A stretch of DNA of 64,000 nt from Sialis fuliginosa (Eukaryota; Arthropoda; Insecta; Megaloptera; Sialidae): assembly GCA_961205875.1 (NCBI GenBank), contig OY540809.1, positions 34,546,267 through 34,610,266 on the forward strand, written 5' to 3'. The position numbers were made by a program, and so were the translations under genes. The notes below the pieces were generated by a model. The model had not been told where the DNA came from and searched no databases. It saw only the letters and a list, made by a program, of their open reading frames with translations. Of the stretch, positions 63,703 through 64,000 are shown piece by piece (the first letter of the stretch is position 1; every line of letters begins with the position of its first letter).

Positions 63703-64000
63703 GAACCAGGACCGTAACTAAAAAATTAGCAAAAATATAGACTGAGTTAGCAACGAAAAAAAAGGTCTTAAATTTTTATATTTATATTTTCCATATAATC
63801 CATCTATTTCCATATAATGTCGTTTAGCTAGTTAGTTTACTCTTAAAAAAACGACATTATCTAATAAAATATGCTATAACATACATTTTTATCAAAAAAA
63901 TCGAAGCATGAGTATTTGTTAAAATTTTCATTTTTTTTTTTTATAAAAAATATAGACAAATTAATATTTTGCCTCAAAAAGATTTTTTTTATATAACTGT
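63703..64000. other. window end, repeat-like, no gene
   Basis: Starts with a second end of the CAGGRCCGTAACT family, then AT-rich sequence with atataatgtcgtttagctag near 63815. No gene was seen. Confidence 0.35.

Overview
The window looks like AT-rich nuclear DNA of an insect or a close arthropod. The coding exons have canonical GT-AG introns, and the genes are ordinary eukaryotic ones (eRF1, SERAC1, mitochondrial-type M17 leucyl aminopeptidases, CHMP7). The non-genic sequence is packed with Tc1/mariner, hAT-type, Helitron-like and foldback elements of the kinds common in insects. I cannot name the species. There is no bacterial operon, CRISPR array, rRNA or recognisable tRNA.

Layout. 1-21 kb is a repeat-rich stretch with no host gene that I can support. 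It holds a triple-nested MITE inside a GT microsatellite (3.5-4.7 kb), a foldback with a 10-bp satellite (6.9-8.0 kb), a 2.5-kb palindrome (9.1-11.6 kb), an intact DD41D-type Tc1/mariner transposase (13.9-15.0 kb) and a dead mariner (16.0-17.0 kb). 21.0-25.6 kb (+) carries the last three exons of a SERAC1 paralogue whose catalytic 5' half is not visible. 26.7-31.1 kb (-) holds two tandem, structurally identical three-exon leucyl aminopeptidase genes only about 250 bp apart. 32.4-36.9 kb is a foldback element with 21-bp satellite arrays in both arms and at least five further elements nested in it. 37.1-42.5 kb (-) is a complete eight-exon SERAC1 gene (685 aa). It is divergent from a complete eRF1 gene (+, 43.4-47.3 kb), which has two tandem alternative last exons. 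48-56 kb is again mobile DNA, including a decayed Tc1 element carrying a nested insertion. 56.2-62.3 kb (-) holds the last two coding exons of CHMP7, separated by a 5.65-kb intron full of palindromic repeats. The window ends in nested hAT-type MITEs.

The host genes do not form a pathway: eRF1 acts in translation termination, SERAC1 in mitochondrial/ER lipid remodelling, the aminopeptidases are probable mitochondrial peptidases and CHMP7 is an ESCRT-III subunit. What stands out is the eRF1 terminal-exon duplication, the half-gene SERAC1 paralogue with one extra intron, the shared altered M17 signature in both aminopeptidases, the CpG-rich CHMP7 exon, and the helically phased satellites inside inverted-repeat elements. 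Exon boundaries were read by eye from splice sites, reading phase and protein-family continuity; none was confirmed with transcripts.
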